Both the position numbers and the translations under genes were made by a program. A stretch of DNA of 64,000 nt. It comes from Sphingobacterium bambusae. GTDB lineage: Bacteria; Bacteroidota; Bacteroidia; Sphingobacteriales; Sphingobacteriaceae. Under the pieces are notes generated by a model, which was not told where the DNA came from, ran no database searches, and saw nothing but the letters and a program-made list of their open reading frames with translations. Positions 59,871 through 64,000 of the stretch are shown one piece after another; position 1 is the first letter of the stretch, and the number at the start of each line of letters is the position of its first letter. The stretch is from contig NZ_CP138332.1 in the NCBI RefSeq assembly GCF_033955345.1, positions 1,984,001 to 2,048,000 on the forward strand, given 5' to 3'.

Positions 59871-62800
59871 TTAAAAGGTAAGATTTAAACCAACAACATA
59901 AGTGCGCACCATTGGATAATTTAATGCATCACCAACACCGTCTACGCTATTCCCACGCGGAACATCGCGTGCCTCTGGATCCCAGCCTAGCCAATTGGTC
60001 CATGTATATAAATTGCGTCCGCTAGCGTAGGCCGTTATGCCACCAATACCGATTCGGCTCGCCACTGTTTTAGGCAGATTATAGCTAAAGGTTACATCCT
60101 TTAAACGGGTAAAGCTCGCATTAGATGGAAATCCGTATCCGTATATATTCGACCGATTGCTTAAAGACCGCCATTCATTACTTTGGTTTTCTGGCGTCCA
60201 ATAACCTAATGCTGCCGGTGTGCTACGTCGACCCATTTCATCAGAGGCACCGCCAATCTGTGGATTATTACGTAGCGCTCCCTGTGTGGTCGTGATAAAG
60301 ACGTTTAGGCTAAAATCTTTGTAAGTAAATGTATTCGTTAAGCCGCCTGTCCACTTCGGCGCAGTTTGTCCCAGAATTCTACGGTCATCATTATTGATGA
60401 TTCCATCGCCACTTAAGTCGGCTAGCTTCACAGCTCCTGCCTCGGCTTGCTCATCCCAACCTTTATTGACTCCAGCGGCGATCTCTGCTTCTTGCCAAAT
60501 ACCCACTTTCGTGTAATCGTAGATTACACCAACGGGATGCCCGATAAACCAACGGTTACCTAAATCATCTTTACCGTCACCGTAGATATCTACGATTTTG
60601 TTTTTGTTATGGGCGAAAACTACGGTCGTAGACCAAGTAAAGTTCTCTTTAGCAACATTTTTAGATGTCAAGGTCACATCAATACCCGTATTTTCGAGTT
60701 TCCCTAAATTGCTCCAGACCTTGTCAAAGCCAGTTAAACGCGGTAAGTTTTGGTCCATAAGCATATCTTGTGTATGCGTTTTATAAAATTCAACGGTACC
60801 TGTTAAACGGTTATTCCATAGACCAAAATCAACACCGGTATTGAAACCTGCGGTCTTTTCCCATCGTAGATCGCCATTTCCCATTCGTGTTCTTAAACGT
60901 ATTGCCGCACTAGATAGACCGCCCATCGCCAATGGATTGGAATCCATCAAAGCTAAAGCCTGATAAACAGTAATTGCTTCGTTTCCAGAAACCCCATAAG
61001 AGATACGCCATTTTAAATTATTAATTACATTTTTGGTGTTTGCCATAAAGGATTCGTTGTGAATATTCCACGCCAAAGCTGCAGACGGGAAAGCCCCATA
61101 TTTATAGTTGCTACCAAAAACGGAGGCTCCATCACGGCGAACCGTTAATGTAGCCATATAGCGGCTATCATAAACATAGTTTAATCTTCCCATTTGTGAA
61201 ATACTACGGTACAAGTCAGCAAAAGAAGATACTTTCTGCGTAGAAGCGCTACCTAAATTTCCCCATCCTAGGGCGTCATTCGGAAAGACTTCGCCTGTCG
61301 CAATAGCTTCTTGATAATATTTGCTTTTCGACGCGTATAATCCTGTAAAGTCCAAATGATGCAAGCCAAAGTCCTTTGTATAGGTCAAGATATTTTCAAT
61401 GGTATACGTCTGTGACTCCCTGTTGGTAATTCTGCCTAAACCAGCGAAATTATAGACTGACTCCCCTTCGTATTCGTTGGTACGCTTGGGCACAAAGGTA
61501 TAACCTCCGTTAAACTTGTATTTCAAACCAGCTAAGGGCGACCAAATCTGACCGAAGTTCATTTCCACGTAGCCGTTCAATGTCACGTTAAACTCTCTTC
61601 TCTCTGGGTTTAACGTCGTCGGCAACAGTGGATTTGTCCATAATTGCTCGGAGTACATAGGAAACTGCGTAAGCGTACCGTCATCATTGAACATTTTTGC
61701 ATATGGGCTCATGGCCGCGGCTTGCATCAAGTTGGCACGGCCGCCATCCCGATTGTGCGAAGCAATAAAGGCAGAGGTTCCCGCAGATAAGTATTTGGTG
61801 GCTGTAAAATCTGTATTCGCCCGGAAGGAGTAACGTTTATAATTATAGCCTTTTAGAATACCTTTTTGGTTTAGATAATCGGTCGATATAAAATAGCGTG
61901 CGTTCTCGCTCCCGCCAGATATGCCTACGTTATGGTTCTGTATGACACCCGTCTGCATCACCGCATCAAACCAGTCTGTCGTAGTTCCGTTGATATAATT
62001 ATCGTATTCAAATTGATTGCGTACCGGACCTCCATTATACAACGCCGAATTGTTTATCCGTGCGTATTCCTGATAACGATTGAGCAATTCCTCTCCGGAA
62101 ACCGGCTCCAATATGTGCGCAGCTTCTTCCACACCACCATAACCGCTATAGCGAATCGTAGGTTTACCCGTCGTTCCACGCTTTGTTGTGATCAAAATAA
62201 CCCCATTAGATCCATTTACCCCGTAAATTGCCACTGCAGATGGATCTTTCAATACTTCTACCGATTCAATATCGTTGGGATTGATATCGTTGATGGATCC
62301 ATCCGTTCGCGTTAATGGAATCCCATCGACCACGATATACGGACCGCTGCCGCCGCTCATCGAATTTTGTCCTCTAACTAATGTCGAGGGTGCGTCGCCT
62401 GGTACTGAAGACGCTTGGGAAATATTTACGTTGGATACTGATCCCTGAATCGCCTGCATCACGTTTGTCACTGGCAAACGAGACAAACGCTCTTTAGGCA
62501 CCGAAGCAACGGAACCTGTAATATCGGAACGCTTTTGCGAGCCATATCCCACTACCACGAGCTCCTCCAGCATATTGTCGCTAGGGCTAAGTAATACATC
62601 GAGATTATTTGTCTGACCCACGGTGATTTCCTGCTCCGCATAGCCTACATAGGTAAACAGTAATACGGCACCACGGTTTACGTTGAGCGTAAATTTTCCG
62701 TCTGCAGCAGTCTGTGTACTTGCCGTTCCCCCTTTAACCACGACGGTCACGCCGCCCAGTGCGCTGCCATTTGTCACGTCCTTCACCTGTCCACTGATGG

Positions 62801-62894
62801 AGGCTTGCTGCGCGAAGCCCGGCAAAGCCGATAGCATCACACAGAAAAGCATTAGAAATGCTTTGAAAGTTGATTTTGTAATAATTTTTAGCAT
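59871..62894 (-). CDS. SusC/RagA-family TonB-linked outer-membrane glycan transporter
   Basis: This 1007-residue protein has a signal peptide ending GFAQQ, a CarboxypepD_reg-like domain (about 30-110; ISGQVKDVTNGSALGGVTV), the family hallmark LEELVVVGYGSQKRSDITGSVA (about 112-135, given here in part), a plug with RGQNSMSGGSGPYIVVDGIPL and VLKDPSAVAIYGVNGSNGV, and a large barrel ending TYVVGLNLTF. With its SusD partner it imports oligosaccharides with TonB energy. The ATG at 62894 has good signal-peptide context. Confidence 0.95.
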   Translation of the reverse strand: MLKIITKSTFKAFLMLFCVMLSALPGFAQQASISGQVKDVTNGSALGGVTVVVKGGTASTQTAADGKFTLNVNRGAVLLFTYVGYAEQEITVGQTNNLDVLLSPSDNMLEELVVVGYGSQKRSDITGSVASVPKERLSRLPVTNVMQAIQGSVSNVNISQASSVPGDAPSTLVRGQNSMSGGSGPYIVVDGIPLTRTDGSINDINPNDIESVEVLKDPSAVAIYGVNGSNGVILITTKRGTTGKPTIRYSGYGGVEEAAHILEPVSGEELLNRYQEYARINNSALYNGGPVRNQFEYDNYINGTTTDWFDAVMQTGVIQNHNVGISGGSENARYFISTDYLNQKGILKGYNYKRYSFRANTDFTATKYLSAGTSAFIASHNRDGGRANLMQAAAMSPYAKMFNDDGTLTQFPMYSEQLWTNPLLPTTLNPERREFNVTLNGYVEMNFGQIWSPLAGLKYKFNGGYTFVPKRTNEYEGESVYNFAGLGRITNRESQTYTIENILTYTKDFGLHHLDFTGLYASKSKYYQEAIATGEVFPNDALGWGNLGSASTQKVSSFADLYRSISQMGRLNYVYDSRYMATLTVRRDGASVFGSNYKYGAFPSAALAWNIHNESFMANTKNVINNLKWRISYGVSGNEAITVYQALALMDSNPLAMGGLSSAAIRLRTRMGNGDLRWEKTAGFNTGVDFGLWNNRLTGTVEFYKTHTQDMLMDQNLPRLTGFDKVWSNLGKLENTGIDVTLTSKNVAKENFTWSTTVVFAHNKNKIVDIYGDGKDDLGNRWFIGHPVGVIYDYTKVGIWQEAEIAAGVNKGWDEQAEAGAVKLADLSGDGIINNDDRRILGQTAPKWTGGLTNTFTYKDFSLNVFITTTQGALRNNPQIGGASDEMGRRSTPAALGYWTPENQSNEWRSLSNRSNIYGYGFPSNASFTRLKDVTFSYNLPKTVASRIGIGGITAYASGRNLYTWTNWLGWDPEARDVPRGNSVDGVGDALNYPMVRTYVVGLNLTF

Positions 62895-62993
62895 AGTTTG
62901 TTGGTTGTTGATTCTTGGTTAACATTTCATCTATCCCGTAGCAATTGCATAATTAGGCTGTCGATAGATCTCTTCCTTCTCTTTTTTTGTGTT

Positions 62994-63006
62994 TAATTTT
63001 GGTTCA
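62994..63006. repeat. Copy 1 of 13-base direct repeat TAATTTTGGTTCA
   Basis: It is identical to the copy at 63208-63220 and lies in the same orientation, 214 bases apart. Both are in the susC upstream region. Confidence 0.6.
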
Positions 63007-63207
63007 TACTGCTGTTTTTTGTTTGTTTAAAATGGTCATTAGCATGATACGTTAGGCATCGAAGGATCCCCTTGTACAATTCTATCTGGCAAAGGCCAAA
63101 TGCAGTAAACGTTTTGTGCTAACTTCTTGGTTTATATTTTAGCTTGACGGCCTTGGCACGTCATTATCACAACAGCAAATATAGAGAGGGGGGTAGAATT
63201 CGATGTC

Positions 63208-63220
63208 TAATTTTGGTTCA
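63208..63220. repeat. Copy 2 of 13-base direct repeat TAATTTTGGTTCA, candidate activator site
   Basis: This copy is placed just upstream of the candidate -7 box at 63176-63183 on the minus strand, the usual distance for an AraC-type activator. Confidence 0.5.
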
Positions 63221-63263
63221 AAATAGTCGAATATGGCTTCAAGGCCGATGATAACACTGATTA

Positions 63264-64000
63264 TCAAGGCATTTTCTTGAAGCCTTCTTTGCTAATTTTC
63301 CAAGTACCATCCTTTGGAAAGCCGGGAAACTCTCCGGCCGAGTCGTCCCAACCTTCCAACATCATGGCAACAGCCGTAAGTAGACCGCCGTTACCGGGCA
63401 AGTAGATTCGCAATCGGTCATCCTGATAATTGTGCCCATTTTTCAGATACGTGTTTGTTTGAATATCCATAAAAAGAGCATCCAACGCTTTTTGAGGTAA
63501 ATCTAGGCGTGCGGCATTCATGGCCGTCATCGGGAAATCCCATCCCCAGGTATCTTTCCAATGCCATTTTGACCATACGGTATCCCATGTATTTTTCATA
63601 ATGGCTGTGTCCAGCTTGGTCGAATTGGGTACCATCCCCAACGCTCCTAAGACTGCAGGATGGTCTGTCATCCATTTCGGAAAGGTATAACTATCCGTAG
63701 CGGTTTCCGTAGCCAAATACACATTGTCTTGAACTGGTAAAGGAGCCAATTTATCGATTACCTCCTTCCATTTTTGAACAGGAGCCTCGCCCAAGCGTTC
63801 TTTCCACCGGAGCGCGGTGCGTAAAGCCCAGTCCCAATAGGCTAGCTCATATGTCGGATTTTTCGTTTCTGCCGCCTTAAACACCTCTTGTGCCGGAATA
63901 ACACCCAGCCCCAAATTGTACCGGTCCTTTTTGTTGTCATAATAGGCATAGTCGGCCATAAAATCTGCCGTAGCAAACACTAGTTCCTTATATAGTTGCA
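63264..64000 (-). CDS. C-terminal part of an (alpha/alpha)6-barrel glycoside-hydrolase-like protein (5' end outside window)
   Basis: The frame is open to the right edge, so about 245 C-terminal residues are visible. They are helical and rich in aromatic and acidic residues: ELAYWDWALRTALRWKERLG, PKWMTDHPAVLGALGMVPN, WGWDFPMTAMNAARL and YLPGNGGLLTAVAMMLEGW. This resembles the end of six-hairpin hydrolases such as GH65-type or related uncharacterised families. The exact family is not certain. It lies upstream of susC on the same strand, separated by 369 bases. It is likely part of the same glycan locus. Confidence 0.65.
   Translation of the reverse strand, partial: QLYKELVFATADFMADYAYYDNKKDRYNLGLGVIPAQEVFKAAETKNPTYELAYWDWALRTALRWKERLGEAPVQKWKEVIDKLAPLPVQDNVYLATETATDSYTFPKWMTDHPAVLGALGMVPNSTKLDTAIMKNTWDTVWSKWHWKDTWGWDFPMTAMNAARLDLPQKALDALFMDIQTNTYLKNGHNYQDDRLRIYLPGNGGLLTAVAMMLEGWDDSAGEFPGFPKDGTWKISKEGFKKMP

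Larger units (their letters stand above)
62895..63263 (-). promoter_or_regulatory. Control region upstream of the susC-like gene
   Basis: This 369-base gap holds the promoter of the susCD pair. On the minus strand an exact -7 box TATATTTG lies at 63176-63183 with no -33 TTG at the normal distance, as expected for an activator-dependent promoter. A 13-base direct repeat, TAATTTTGGTTCA, occurs at 63208-63220 (about 25 bases upstream of that -7 box) and at 62994-63006. The regulator encoded at 42885 is the obvious candidate to bind it. The leader would be about 275 bases; nothing else is recognised in it. Confidence 0.5.

Overview
The window is chromosomal DNA from a Bacteroidota bacterium, most likely of the Sphingobacteriaceae (Sphingobacterium/Pedobacter-like). 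Supporting evidence is a SusC/SusD pair, a hybrid two-component regulator with periplasmic propeller domains, a Nudix-type AraR regulator, GldB, DUF2480/DUF3108/DUF3109 genes, lipoproteins with short Bacteroidota-type signal peptides, and promoters of the TTG-N19-21-TAnnTTTG type. No phage, transposon, integrase or CRISPR array was seen.

Left part (1-16 kb), mostly housekeeping on the + strand: the end of an outer-membrane barrel gene, LptC, a PpiD/SurA-like foldase, DUF2480, DUF3108 and DUF3109 proteins, a polyprenyl diphosphate synthase, a TerC-family membrane protein, a C1 peptidase, a thioredoxin-TPR protein, then a minus-strand lpxH - Crp/Fnr pair and a prolyl oligopeptidase. A long gap follows that holds an array of about fourteen 21-bp units, and then three identical tRNA-Asp genes, prfA and an SMR exporter.

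Middle part (16-34 kb): a large LacZ-type GH2 enzyme with a discoidin-like tail, a one-domain glycogen/starch synthase, panC and panD, and a cassette of His-rich membrane protein, TonB receptor and thioredoxin that looks like metal uptake. An AT-rich accessory stretch (26.3-30.1 kb) follows, with an outer-membrane barrel, a HEIGH-type metallopeptidase lipoprotein and two FKBP-like lipoproteins. Then come gldB, a PorT-like barrel, nadE and a DUF4136 lipoprotein.

Right part (34-64 kb): one continuous glycan-utilisation region. A minus-strand operon of GH105, two DUF2264 proteins and a BNR_4 propeller points to uronic-acid-capped side chains (arabinogalactan or pectin type). A GH127/GH146 beta-L-arabinofuranosidase and a hybrid two-component regulator follow on the + strand. 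A seven-gene minus-strand operon then runs araB-araD-araA-Na+/sugar symporter-aldose epimerase-GH51-GH43, with the divergent regulator araR. SusC/SusD and the end of a further (alpha/alpha)6 hydrolase-like gene close the window. Together these genes would import arabinose-containing oligosaccharides through SusCD, trim them in the periplasm, bring L-arabinose in with sodium, and convert it to D-xylulose 5-phosphate.
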